DNA from: Bacteroidota bacterium | GTDB lineage: Bacteria > Bacteroidota > Bacteroidia > Chitinophagales > LD1 | NCBI GenBank assembly: GCA_947478005.1 | Contig: CANJVG010000025.1 | Span: forward strand, 1 to 35,399 | Reading direction: 5' to 3' | DNA: 35,399 nucleotides | In this document: in pieces, positions 16,976 to 24,268 of the stretch | Layout: every line of letters starts with the position of its first letter | Position numbering within the stretch: position 1 is the stretch's first letter | Position numbers and translations under genes: made by a program | The notes under the pieces: model-generated | Told to the model about the DNA's origin: nothing | Databases searched by the model: none | What the model saw: the letters and a program-made list of their open reading frames with translations, nothing else

Positions 16976-18814
16976 TTACTCTAAACAATAGTCATATTTT
17001 TCCATCCACATGCTCAAATTGAGCAATGCCCATGTTTGATTGTTGTCCAGATAATAAAAGTTTGAAACAACATCATAATTAAGTACTGAAAAGATTTTTT
17101 TATCCCTATTCCTCAGATATTTCTCTTTTAGAGAAACTACAGAATTAACACTCAGCCACTCATTTACGGCAGCTGCAAATCCTTGCTTTTTTCTTTTTCT
17201 AATTTCGTTCGTCCAAAGGTAACCACAGGTCTCTCTTAGCAATATCTTTTCAGTGGTACTGTTCATTTTAAACTTAGAAGGTAATGAAATGCAAAATTCT
17301 GCGAAGTTTTTGTCAAGAAATGGTGCACGTAGTTCCAGTCCGTTTGCCATTGACGCCCTATCCGTTTTTACGAGAATATCTCCTACCATATAGTTTGTCA
17401 AATCCTCATTAAGTATTGTGTTTAGGTCTTGTGCAACTTTGCAATCATTTTTTTTATTTTCGGAAGAGGGAGTTTTAAAAAGACTAGCAATTTCGCTAGC
17501 CTTGAAATAGTCCTTTTGATTTTCATGCAATTGAAAGACATCATCAAAATGACCTTTGTCATTAAACCCTTCAACCTGCTGATGATAATAATCGTGTTGA
17601 GACGATTTTAACCTGTAACTAATGCTTCTCATCAGCATATAGTAATAAACCAACGCGTCCGGCTCTCTCACTGCTTTTTCAAATTGAAATAATCTGCGGT
17701 ACCAAAAATTATAACCAGCCATAAGTTCGTCACAACCGTCACCCGTTAAAACAACCTTCCCATATTTACTTGCCAGTTTTGAGATTAAATAAGTAGGAAT
17801 ATTTGAGGAATCGGCAAATGGCTCATCATAGATACAATGCATATGCATTAATATTTCAGCAATGTCAAACTCCTTCTCTTCCAGAATAATGTGGTTCGTG
17901 TTATACTTCTTTGCAATCTGCTCCGCATATTTTAACTCGCTCTTATCACCTTCAAATCCAAAAGTGAAAGTTGTGAGATTGTCTTTGTATTTTGAAGCAA
18001 TAGCTACAATAGTACTTGAATCCAATCCTCCACTTAAAAAAGCTGCCACTGGCACATCTGCCACTAACTGGTTTTGCACCGCTGTATCGAGTAGCTTAAC
18101 AAATTTTCCTTTTGCCTCCTCAAAAGAGATTTGTTGATTTGCTTTTGGTAAATCCCAATATCGCCAACGTTTAATTTCTCCGTTCTCAAAACTTAGTGCA
18201 TGAGCGGGAGGAAGAGTAAAAATATTTTTAAAAATTGTTTTCTGTGGATGCACATACAGTCTGCGTAAATAATATTCTACACTACGAGTATCAAGAACAG
18301 GCCTAACTAAGCCAGAGGAAAGAATAGCTTTCATTTCAGAAGCAAAAACAAACTCTCCGTTTTTTCCAATCGCATAGTATAAAGGCTTTTCCCCAAATCG
18401 ATCGCGTGCTACAAAAAGCTTCTTTCTTTTTTCATCCCAAATAGAAAAGGCAAACATACCAGGCAATTCACCTAACATTTTTTCACCATTTCGTTGATAC
18501 ATTGCAAGCAACAATTCCGTATCTGAATGAGTTACAAATTTGTAATCAGCATAATTTGCCTTGATACTTTTATACCCATAAATTTCTCCATTAAACACAA
18601 CGACATTTTCCGAACCCGCTTCTTTCATTGGCTGTTTTCCATCCACCAAATCCACAATTGAAAGTCGAGCATGACCAAAACAAAAATCATTTCCGGTGTA
18701 AGTGGTTTGCGCATCAGGGCCCCGATGTGCAATTTTTTGAATCATGCTCTTAACCAGCAATGAATATTTTTCTGCTTCTAAATTCGGTTTTACAATTCCG
18801 GCTATTCCACACAT
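16976..18814 (-). CDS. asnB: Glutamine-dependent asparagine synthase-like amidotransferase
   Basis: 612 residues with two domains. The N-terminal class II glutaminase has the nucleophile Cys2 (MCGIAGI), IAHRGPD, VVFNGEIY (82-89 region) and DTELLL. The C-terminal synthetase has the PPi loop SGGLDSS (261-267), FTFGFEG and LTGDGCDELMAGY. Members inside O-antigen/capsule loci (such as WbpS-type proteins) are thought to amidate uronic acid sugars rather than make asparagine, so glycan amidation is the contextual guess; free asparagine synthesis is the alternative. It is flanked by GT2 genes with 5- and 9-bp gaps. A second gene of the same family begins at the right window edge. Confidence 0.88.
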   Translation of the reverse strand: MCGIAGIVKPNLEAEKYSLLVKSMIQKIAHRGPDAQTTYTGNDFCFGHARLSIVDLVDGKQPMKEAGSENVVVFNGEIYGYKSIKANYADYKFVTHSDTELLLAMYQRNGEKMLGELPGMFAFSIWDEKRKKLFVARDRFGEKPLYYAIGKNGEFVFASEMKAILSSGLVRPVLDTRSVEYYLRRLYVHPQKTIFKNIFTLPPAHALSFENGEIKRWRYWDLPKANQQISFEEAKGKFVKLLDTAVQNQLVADVPVAAFLSGGLDSSTIVAIASKYKDNLTTFTFGFEGDKSELKYAEQIAKKYNTNHIILEEKEFDIAEILMHMHCIYDEPFADSSNIPTYLISKLASKYGKVVLTGDGCDELMAGYNFWYRRLFQFEKAVREPDALVYYYMLMRSISYRLKSSQHDYYHQQVEGFNDKGHFDDVFQLHENQKDYFKASEIASLFKTPSSENKKNDCKVAQDLNTILNEDLTNYMVGDILVKTDRASMANGLELRAPFLDKNFAEFCISLPSKFKMNSTTEKILLRETCGYLWTNEIRKRKKQGFAAAVNEWLSVNSVVSLKEKYLRNRDKKIFSVLNYDVVSNFYYLDNNQTWALLNLSMWMEKYDYCLE

Positions 18815-18823
18815 GGATCAATA

Positions 18824-19756
18824 TTATTTATTTCCTGCTATTGATTTTAAAAATCCTACAAAGCGCTGAAAATAGTTTCCTAAAGGCATGCTGTATAACA
18901 ACAAAACTATTCTCGCTTTGTTTTTGGGGTCAAAGGGATAACGAAACAGGTAACGCAAAATAGCGCGATTCATTTTTTTAGTTTCGCCCAACTGTTCCCA
19001 TACCATAATATACTGACTATCAAAGCTGAGTTGAATTTTTCTTTTGAACCTTCTTGAGATTTTTCCTTTCAATTCAGGATTAGCAAAAATAAGTTCCATC
19101 GCTTCTACCTGTGGCGTGATATATTCTTTGAACTGAAATTTAGTGCTTGCTGCGTGAATGAAAATTTCAAGCGTTACCTCAGGTATTTGTACCAAAGGGT
19201 ATTCATTCGTGATTCGAGTGTTCAACTCCACATCTTCATTAACTCTAAGAGAAGTATTGAATTTGTGCTTTTGCAAAATTTCACGTGGTAAACATTGCGA
19301 AGGAGGACCTACCTGATTTTTGATAACATATTCTACAGGATTTTGGTTTTCGGGAGATGGCAACAAAACATCCATTCTTCTGCCATCATCATAACACCAC
19401 CGCATTACAGTGAAATAAAGGGCGGGCTTAAAATCATTTTTCTTTACGGCATCAAACATTGTTTGCAAGTGGTGCGGAAGCCAAACATCATCACTATCCA
19501 AAAAACAAACAAACCGGCCATTAGCTTTTGAAATACCCTTGTTTCGAGCAGCACTTCTTTCTGTATTTTGTTGATAAAAATATTTTATCCTGATATCATT
19601 AAAGCTGCTAACGATGTCAGCTGTGTTATCTGTACTCCCATCATCAATAACAAGCAGTTCCCAGTCACCAAAACTTTGCACTATTACGGAACTAATAGCA
19701 CCAGTTATTAAATGTGCGCGATTGTATGTGGGAATGATAACTGAGAAAAAGGGCAT
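18824..19756 (-). CDS. GT2-family glycosyltransferase
   Basis: 310 residues from the ATG at 19754-19756. A GTG two codons upstream (19760-19762) is possible but adds only two residues. Motifs: FFSVIIPTYNRAHLITGAISS, VIDDGSTDNT, ERSAARNKGIS, CFLDSDDVWLP. It is a paralogue of the GT2 at 14952-15893 (nearly identical order of the PTYNR, DDGSTDNT, ER-AARN-G and CFLDSDD blocks). A TATTTTTG element that fits the TAnnTTTG -7 consensus lies at 19767-19774 on the minus strand, 10 bp before the ATG, so this may be the first gene of the minus-strand run. The gene is divergent from the epimerase. Confidence 0.9.
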   Translation of the reverse strand: MPFFSVIIPTYNRAHLITGAISSVIVQSFGDWELLVIDDGSTDNTADIVSSFNDIRIKYFYQQNTERSAARNKGISKANGRFVCFLDSDDVWLPHHLQTMFDAVKKNDFKPALYFTVMRWCYDDGRRMDVLLPSPENQNPVEYVIKNQVGPPSQCLPREILQKHKFNTSLRVNEDVELNTRITNEYPLVQIPEVTLEIFIHAASTKFQFKEYITPQVEAMELIFANPELKGKISRRFKRKIQLSFDSQYIMVWEQLGETKKMNRAILRYLFRYPFDPKNKARIVLLLYSMPLGNYFQRFVGFLKSIAGNK

Positions 19757-19823
19757 TTTCACCGTTCAAAAATAAATGTTTTTTTTGCCCTGTAAAGCTT
19801 CACGCTATTTAATCTATAAGAAA

Positions 19824-20795
19824 ATGAAATCAGTTTTGGTAACAGGATGCGCGGGATTTATAGGCAGTACCTTGTCCGAGAAATTATTAGCCACTGGTTT
19901 TAGCGTCATCGGCATTGATAATTTCGACCCATTCTATCCTCGTCCGGTGAAAGAAAATAATTTAAAAACCTGTTTGTCAAACCCGTCCTTTAAATTTTAT
20001 GAAGGAGATATTTCTAATGCACTGGTATTAAATTCTATCAAAGAAACCGTTCATGCAGTCGTCCACATTGCAGCAAAAGCAGGTGTTCGTCCATCTATTT
20101 ACAATCCTCATACATACATACAGGCGAATATTGTTGGAACACAAAATATTCTAGATTGGATGAATAAACGCGAATTAAAAAAAATAATATTCGCTTCTTC
20201 GTCTTCTGTTTATGGCAATGACACACTGGTTCCTTTTTCAGAATCAGCTAACGTTGACCATCCTATTTCCCCTTATGCTTTTACGAAAAAAGCCTGTGAG
20301 CTACTCAATCATACGTATCATTACTTATATAATTTCGACATTATAAATCTGCGATTCTTTACCGTCTACGGTGAGCGCCAACGGCCCGATTTAGCAATAC
20401 ATAAATTTGTAGATGCCATTTCTAAAAAACAGCCTGTAACAATGTATGGCGCGGGCGATACCTCCCGAGATTATACTTATGTGCAAGATACCGTAGTCGG
20501 AATTACCGGTGCATTAAACTATGTTTCAGAAAACAAAAATGTTTTTGAGATTGTAAACTTAGGAAACAGCAAACCTATTTCGTTGAAAGAATTAGTGGAA
20601 ACCATATATGAATTAATGGGAGAAGAACCAAATATTCTTTACGAGATAAAACAACCAGGTGATGTGGATGTAACATTTGCTGACATCTCAAAAGCAAGAC
20701 GACTATTCGGCTATAATCCAGAAACAAGTATACGCGATGGATTACAAAATTTCATTGCTTGGTATAAAACTCAACAAACTGAGGAGTATCGGTAG
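19824..20795 (+). CDS. NAD-dependent nucleotide-sugar epimerase, UDP-glucuronate 4-epimerase-like
   Basis: 323 residues from the ATG at 19824; an earlier in-frame ATG at 19776 would add 16 residues before the Rossmann strand and is less likely. This is an extended SDR: VTGCAGFIGS (6-15), GDI, HIAAKAGVRPS (81-91), the serine triad region ASSSSVYG (124-131), and the catalytic Y151-x3-K155 in SPYAFTKK. VGIDNFDPFYP-like spacing and FFTVYGERQRPDLAIHKF are typical of UDP-glucuronate 4-epimerases (capsule protein I type), giving UDP-galacturonate, but UDP-Glc/GlcNAc epimerases are not excluded. It is on the plus strand with the dioxygenase gene 45 bp downstream, forming a two-gene unit opposite to the surrounding genes. 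Confidence 0.82.
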   Translation: MKSVLVTGCAGFIGSTLSEKLLATGFSVIGIDNFDPFYPRPVKENNLKTCLSNPSFKFYEGDISNALVLNSIKETVHAVVHIAAKAGVRPSIYNPHTYIQANIVGTQNILDWMNKRELKKIIFASSSSVYGNDTLVPFSESANVDHPISPYAFTKKACELLNHTYHYLYNFDIINLRFFTVYGERQRPDLAIHKFVDAISKKQPVTMYGAGDTSRDYTYVQDTVVGITGALNYVSENKNVFEIVNLGNSKPISLKELVETIYELMGEEPNILYEIKQPGDVDVTFADISKARRLFGYNPETSIRDGLQNFIAWYKTQQTEEYR

Positions 20796-20840
20796 TGAAC
20801 TAATTTCTAAAAAAACTTACTTTACAACAAAATTATACCT

Positions 20841-21614
20841 GTGGAATTTTTTACTGCTGTACCATTTACCAATGCCGAAGAAACAGCTTGGAACATTAAA
20901 TCTGCTTTAGCAAAAACCAAGGTCGTTCAATTATTGTCAGCGCCACCCGAAATTGACATGAAGCAATTTTTTGAAGGGCTTGCTGACAGCATCGGCAACT
21001 ACTATGACGTGAATGAAGATTTAGAAACCGGGGGTATTCAGGAAGGCAGATGGATTGATATTACGTACGACCCGAAAGTGCCCAACCGTTACCGTTCAAG
21101 CAATACACGTCAGCCGTTGCACACCGATGCCTCCTATTATCCTATTGACAACAACATTCAATATTTCTATTGCGCCTCACACGCTTACCTAGGCGGTGCG
21201 ACTACCTTCATTGATACCAGATTACTGGTTGAGTCTATGTTGATAGATGGTCGCGAAGATTTGTTGAATCGTTTGCAGCAAACACCTGTTCACTTTTCAA
21301 AGTTTGTGCGCCACAAAATCAAGCCGATTTTTGTGCAGGATGGAGACGATTGGAGAGTAAATTTCAATTATTACTGTCTCGATAAAAATATTTCGCCTGA
21401 AGCAAAAGCACTGGCCGATGAGTTTTTTGAATTTCTGGAAACCAGAATTCAGAACGCAGGATTGTTCACGCCAGTAAATTTGCAAAGACGCGAAGCGGTA
21501 TTTTTTCACGATGAAAAAGTAATGCACGGTCGCAATGCATTTTTTGCGCGTACACCTGCTGAGCGCAGCCTTATCAAGGGTACCATTATAGAATGGGAAA
21601 ACCGCTTAGGCTAA
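20841..21614 (+). CDS. TauD/TfdA-like Fe(II)/2-oxoglutarate-dependent dioxygenase
   Basis: 257 residues with a GTG start at 20841; the frame is open only to 20811 upstream and has no ATG before Met40, so GTG is the best start. The facial triad is visible: H94-T-D96 in QPLHTDASYYP and H229 in VMHGRNAFF, with R242 (ERSLIKG) as the likely 2-oxoglutarate carboxylate ligand 13 residues later, the spacing seen in TauD-type enzymes. GGATTFIDTR supports the jelly-roll fold. Such enzymes hydroxylate or oxidatively trim small molecules. Finding one in a glycan cluster, paired with an epimerase on the opposite strand to its neighbours, suggests oxidation of a sugar or sugar substituent, but the substrate is unknown. 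Confidence 0.82.
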   Translation: MEFFTAVPFTNAEETAWNIKSALAKTKVVQLLSAPPEIDMKQFFEGLADSIGNYYDVNEDLETGGIQEGRWIDITYDPKVPNRYRSSNTRQPLHTDASYYPIDNNIQYFYCASHAYLGGATTFIDTRLLVESMLIDGREDLLNRLQQTPVHFSKFVRHKIKPIFVQDGDDWRVNFNYYCLDKNISPEAKALADEFFEFLETRIQNAGLFTPVNLQRREAVFFHDEKVMHGRNAFFARTPAERSLIKGTIIEWENRLG

Positions 21615-21643
21615 GTTCGAATTATATCCGTCAATAGTTAGCG

Positions 21644-22657
21644 CTACGATTGGTTTAACACGGTCACGTTTTTATAAACCGTTTCAAACAATTGCGAGTA
21701 CTTTTCTTTTAGTCGCCATAACTCGCTGACCTCTCCCCTCATTCCATAGTAGCGCAACACATCTTCGTTGCCTTCTTCTTTCATTTTACCCACCACTTTG
21801 GGATAAAACTTTAGCAGCGCTTTTGATCTATGAATCAAGGTATCTAACCAAAAAGGCAATCGCAGATTTTGATTCGGCACCCCTTGGTTTGCTTCCACAT
21901 ACTGATAGGCCTGCATGTAAATATTGGTTCTTCCAAAACCGAAATACAGCTTCTTCAAATAATCCCAATTCATTCTGCCGGTGGTCATCAGGTGTTTAAA
22001 TTTTAAATCGCGGCAGTACCAAACCTCTTTTCCAAAATAGCGCGCCAGATAACACCACTCCGTATCACCACCTGAAATCAACTGCCCTCCAATTCTGTCA
22101 GAAAGCACATTCTGGATTCCTGACCCGAAAAGCTGCTGAAGAAAGGATTTGCGCACGGCAAACCCTGCCCCATATACATCAGACACTTTCGATAAATTTT
22201 CTTTGGTAGAAGACTGGTCGCCAACCGCAAAATTCAGTTCCAGTTTTTTAAACCATGTTGGCTCCTTGCCTTCAAAAACAGCCTCTCCCAAGCCTCCGAG
22301 TATCGCTATTTGCTTATTGGCCTGCATAATCTCAAAAGCCCTCTGCGCATAGTTTTCTGCCAGCCAGTTATCATCATCACAATAAAGCAGATAATCAAAT
22401 TTCGAAACCGAATATCCTTTTCGTCTGGCACTGGAAAGCCCAGCTGTAGTTTCCTTTACTACCTGAAACTGAATGGATGATTTCTGTAGAATCTCATTGG
22501 CCAGTTCAAAGGTATTATCGGTAGATGCGTTGTCCACTATAATCAATTCCCAACCAAAACTGTTCTGGGTTTTCTGCCGAACAACATGGCCGATAGTATC
22601 GTGCAGACGCTTAACGCTGTTATAGCAGCAAACAATAATCGAAACACCTGTGCTCAT
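21644..22657 (-). CDS. GT2-family glycosyltransferase
   Basis: 337 residues. VSIIVCCYNSVKRLHDTIGH, ELIIVDNASTDNT, AGLSSARRKGYS and LLYCDDDNWLA (D-x-D) define a GT2 enzyme. GAGFAVRKSFLQ and SGGDTEWCYLARYFG are the acceptor-side motifs common in Bacteroidetes GT2 proteins that carry an (E/D)D-W catalytic region. The C-terminal segment is basic and soluble. It overlaps the upstream GT2 gene by 4 bp (ATGA) and ends 29 bp from the convergent dioxygenase. Confidence 0.9.
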   Translation of the reverse strand: MSTGVSIIVCCYNSVKRLHDTIGHVVRQKTQNSFGWELIIVDNASTDNTFELANEILQKSSIQFQVVKETTAGLSSARRKGYSVSKFDYLLYCDDDNWLAENYAQRAFEIMQANKQIAILGGLGEAVFEGKEPTWFKKLELNFAVGDQSSTKENLSKVSDVYGAGFAVRKSFLQQLFGSGIQNVLSDRIGGQLISGGDTEWCYLARYFGKEVWYCRDLKFKHLMTTGRMNWDYLKKLYFGFGRTNIYMQAYQYVEANQGVPNQNLRLPFWLDTLIHRSKALLKFYPKVVGKMKEEGNEDVLRYYGMRGEVSELWRLKEKYSQLFETVYKNVTVLNQS

Positions 22658-23604
22658 TTTCCTGTTTTTAAAAACTTTCGGTAAAGGCTATAAACTTTGA
22701 GTGGAAGCATACCATTGATGACATAACCCTTCAAGAGATTCAAATGCTTCTTTGGTCGAATTTTAAGTAGGCCAAACAAGGCTTTTTTATAAGCATCCGA
22801 GCGAAGCGGGTTCCCCCGAATAATGCTCAGGTAATAAAACTCGATTTTGTCTTCCACCTCTTTATTAAACGAATAGTTCGAAAAAGCATTAAACTGATTC
22901 AACACAAACACCACATCAAACTCAAAGGCGTTTTGCCTGGTAGTCCAACTTACATACGAAATGCCTCCTTCATGAATTCTATAGCAACTCATCTTTTCCG
23001 CCATGTAGTAATAGTTGCCTTTAGAAGATAGCAGTAGATACATCAGAGTATCTATTGTCTTAATCCTTTTATCGGCCCATGGCGGAAAGGAAGGAAAGGC
23101 CGAGCGCCTGAAAACAACAGAGGCCGTTTGCAGAAAAATGCCCTTCGCCAAAAAATCGCGGATAGTAAAGACACCGCATCCGGGAAGGTGAAGCAGGTAA
23201 TCATTTTCTACCTTGCCTCCTTCTCTCACCACCTCCACATCGTGTGCCGCAAAAACATAGTCCTTGTTTTTATCCAATAAATCTACCTGCTTTTGCAGCT
23301 TATTTTCATCTGTCCAATAATCATCGCCCTCCAGTAGCGCAATGTATTCTCCCCGACAGGCAGCTATGCTGCTCACCCAGTTCAGCGTCATGCCCACGTT
23401 CTTTTCCAACACATTCAGCCGCACCTTGGCGGGGTGCTTGTCAGCAAAGTCCTTAATAATTTCAGCTGTGCCATCAATGGAACAATCATCGCTAATAACC
23501 AATTCCCAATCAAAATTGCAGTGCTGCATCAGCACGCTTTCCAGCGCCTGGGTCACATACTTTGCATGGTTATAAGTGATGAAACAAACACTGAGCTTTG
23601 GCAT
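22654..23604 (-). CDS. GT2-family glycosyltransferase
   Basis: 316 residues. LSVCFITYNHAKYVTQALES, ELVISDDCSIDGT, NVGMTLNW and ALLEGDDYWTDENKL are the standard blocks of the GT2 subgroup that includes many O-antigen enzymes with the EGDDYW signature. The ATG at 23604 is followed at once by the conserved first strand, so the start is firm. A near-consensus Bacteroidetes promoter sits immediately upstream (23609-23639). It is the first gene of a two-gene minus-strand unit whose second member overlaps by 4 bp. It borders the repeat-rich gap. Confidence 0.92.
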   Translation of the reverse strand: MPKLSVCFITYNHAKYVTQALESVLMQHCNFDWELVISDDCSIDGTAEIIKDFADKHPAKVRLNVLEKNVGMTLNWVSSIAACRGEYIALLEGDDYWTDENKLQKQVDLLDKNKDYVFAAHDVEVVREGGKVENDYLLHLPGCGVFTIRDFLAKGIFLQTASVVFRRSAFPSFPPWADKRIKTIDTLMYLLLSSKGNYYYMAEKMSCYRIHEGGISYVSWTTRQNAFEFDVVFVLNQFNAFSNYSFNKEVEDKIEFYYLSIIRGNPLRSDAYKKALFGLLKIRPKKHLNLLKGYVINGMLPLKVYSLYRKFLKTGK

Positions 23605-23608
23605 GGGA

Positions 23609-23639
23609 CAAATGTATAAGAGTAAAGGAGTTGTTCAAA
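23609..23639 (-). promoter_or_regulatory. Bacteroidetes-type promoter (TTTG-N19-TACATTTG)
   Basis: On the minus strand TTTG (23639-23636) is followed after exactly 19 nt by TACATTTG (23616-23609), a full match to the TTTG/TAnnTTTG -33/-7 pattern known from Bacteroides. Only 4 bases separate the -7 element from the GT2 ATG at 23604, so the transcript would be leaderless or nearly so. Confidence 0.55.
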
Positions 23640-23884
23640 TGACCGGACGCGGGCAGCAAACTGTCCTTAGAGAAGGACAGTTTGTTCATCTACCGCTTAC
23701 AAATGAGTTTCGGACAGTTACAAATATGTTTCGACCGTCTACAAATGAAATTCTACCACTTACAAATGAATTTCGAACGGTGACAAATGACTTGCGGAGG
23801 GTGACAAATAAGTTTCTACCGGTTGCAGTTGAGTTTCGGACAGGTTTGGTTGGTTTTTACCCTAAAGGGGTGATAGCTTGGTAG
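23639..23884 (+). CDS. Possible 81-residue heptapeptide-repeat protein
   Basis: No known family is recognised. The ATG at 23639 follows an AAAGGAG Shine-Dalgarno-like sequence by 8 nt. After about 20 residues come seven tandem heptapeptides that keep frame with a 21-bp DNA repeat: TNEFRTV, TNMFRPS, TNEILPL, TNEFRTV, TNDLRRV, TNKFLPV, AVEFRTG. Units 1 and 4 encode the same peptide yet differ at four bases, all synonymous, which hints at selection on protein. Against coding: the first two codons (ACA AAT) are invariant at DNA level in six units, there is no homologous domain, and the start overlaps the promoter of the opposite gene. The array may instead be a DNA-level repeat with an accidental open frame. 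Confidence 0.3.
   Translation: MTGRGQQTVLREGQFVHLPLTNEFRTVTNMFRPSTNEILPLTNEFRTVTNDLRRVTNKFLPVAVEFRTGLVGFYPKGVIAW
23657..23684. other. Perfect hairpin, 12-bp stem with AGAG loop
   Basis: CAAACTGTCCTT (23657-23668), loop AGAG, AAGGACAGTTTG (23673-23684). There is no following T-run on the plus strand and no plus-strand gene upstream to terminate. On the minus strand it lies upstream of the GT2 promoter. It could be an operator, an RNA structure in the leader of the small plus-strand frame, or a recombination remnant. Confidence 0.8.
23699..23845. repeat. Seven-unit 21-bp tandem array (ACAAATGARTTTCGNACGGTN-like)
   Basis: Units start at 23699, 23720, 23741, 23762, 23783, 23804 and 23825, each exactly 21 bp. 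ACAAAT opens the first six units without change; the seventh begins GCAGTT. The rest varies around GARTTTCGNACGGTN. The 21-bp period equals two helical turns and seven codons. It is not a CRISPR array: there are no spacers and units are adjacent. Confidence 0.9.
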
Positions 23885-23954
23885 ATGAAGAAGAGATTTA
23901 GATGGATTAGCAACCCCTTAATGGGTTGAACCTGTTTCTTATTTATTCTTCTCT

Positions 23955-23992
23955 CCTTTTGCCTTGATGCAAAAGGACCAAAAAATCAAGGC
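23955..23992. other. Two mutually exclusive 8-bp hairpins
   Basis: CCTTTTGC (23955-23962) pairs with GCAAAAGG (23969-23976) around a 6-nt loop. GCCTTGAT (23961-23968) pairs with ATCAAGGC (23985-23992) around a 16-nt loop. The two helices share bases 23961-23962 and the second uses the loop of the first, so both cannot form fully at once. The surrounding sequence looks like a dispersed Bacteroidetes intergenic repeat. Confidence 0.6.
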
Positions 23993-24052
23993 GGTGTGAC
24001 TTTTGGCTAAACAGCAATCCGACTGCGCAAACTCGCGCTTTATGATTTGACC

Positions 24053-24060
24053 TAATTTTG
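24053..24060 (+). promoter_or_regulatory. Possible -7 element (TAATTTTG)
   Basis: An exact match to TAnnTTTG on the plus strand, but without a TTTG at the expected -33 distance. If used, transcription would start near 24066 and run about 215 nt to the intrinsic terminator at 24257-24282. Confidence 0.25.
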
Positions 24061-24082
24061 AAGTGTGTGTTGCGTTCAAATA

Positions 24083-24268
24083 ATGCACAGTTTACTCACA
24101 TCATATTTATTTTCAAAGGAGTTCGTGAATCCATTTGCTATGTTTATTTTAAAGGAAGCAAATGGATTTGTAACGGCAATCGAATTACTGTTTTTAACAC
24201 CAAAATTCACAAGGCCGGGGATTGCGCTTCATCTTCTTAGAAATACAGGATATAATAAAGGTTGGTGA
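24083..24268 (+). CDS. Possible small protein of 61 residues, unknown
   Basis: A frame from the ATG at 24083 to a TGA at 24266-24268, whose stop lies inside the downstream terminator hairpin. The peptide is hydrophobic in its first two thirds (segments such as NPFAMFILKEANGF and AIELLFLTPKF) and ends LLRNTGYNKGW. No family is recognised. The alternative +1 frame is also open (60 codons from a TTG at 24058), so openness alone is weak evidence. The same segment contains a perfect 12-bp inverted repeat, so a non-coding RNA is equally possible. Confidence 0.22.
   Translation: MHSLLTSYLFSKEFVNPFAMFILKEANGFVTAIELLFLTPKFTRPGIALHLLRNTGYNKGW
24128..24168. other. Perfect 12-bp inverted repeat with 17-nt loop
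   Basis: AATCCATTTGCT (24128-24139) and AGCAAATGGATT (24157-24168) are perfect reverse complements. They lie between the possible promoter at 24053 and the terminator at 24257, so the stem could form in a short RNA. Confidence 0.75.

Noticed and set aside
19776-20795. Longer epimerase start at 19776
   Set aside because: It adds 16 residues before the Rossmann strand; ATG 19824 is immediately before the conserved VLVTG.
23657-23684. Rho-independent terminator
   Set aside because: No T-run follows on either strand and no gene ends there in the right direction.
23699-23845. CRISPR array
   Set aside because: Units are adjacent 21-mers with no spacers, and no cas gene is nearby.
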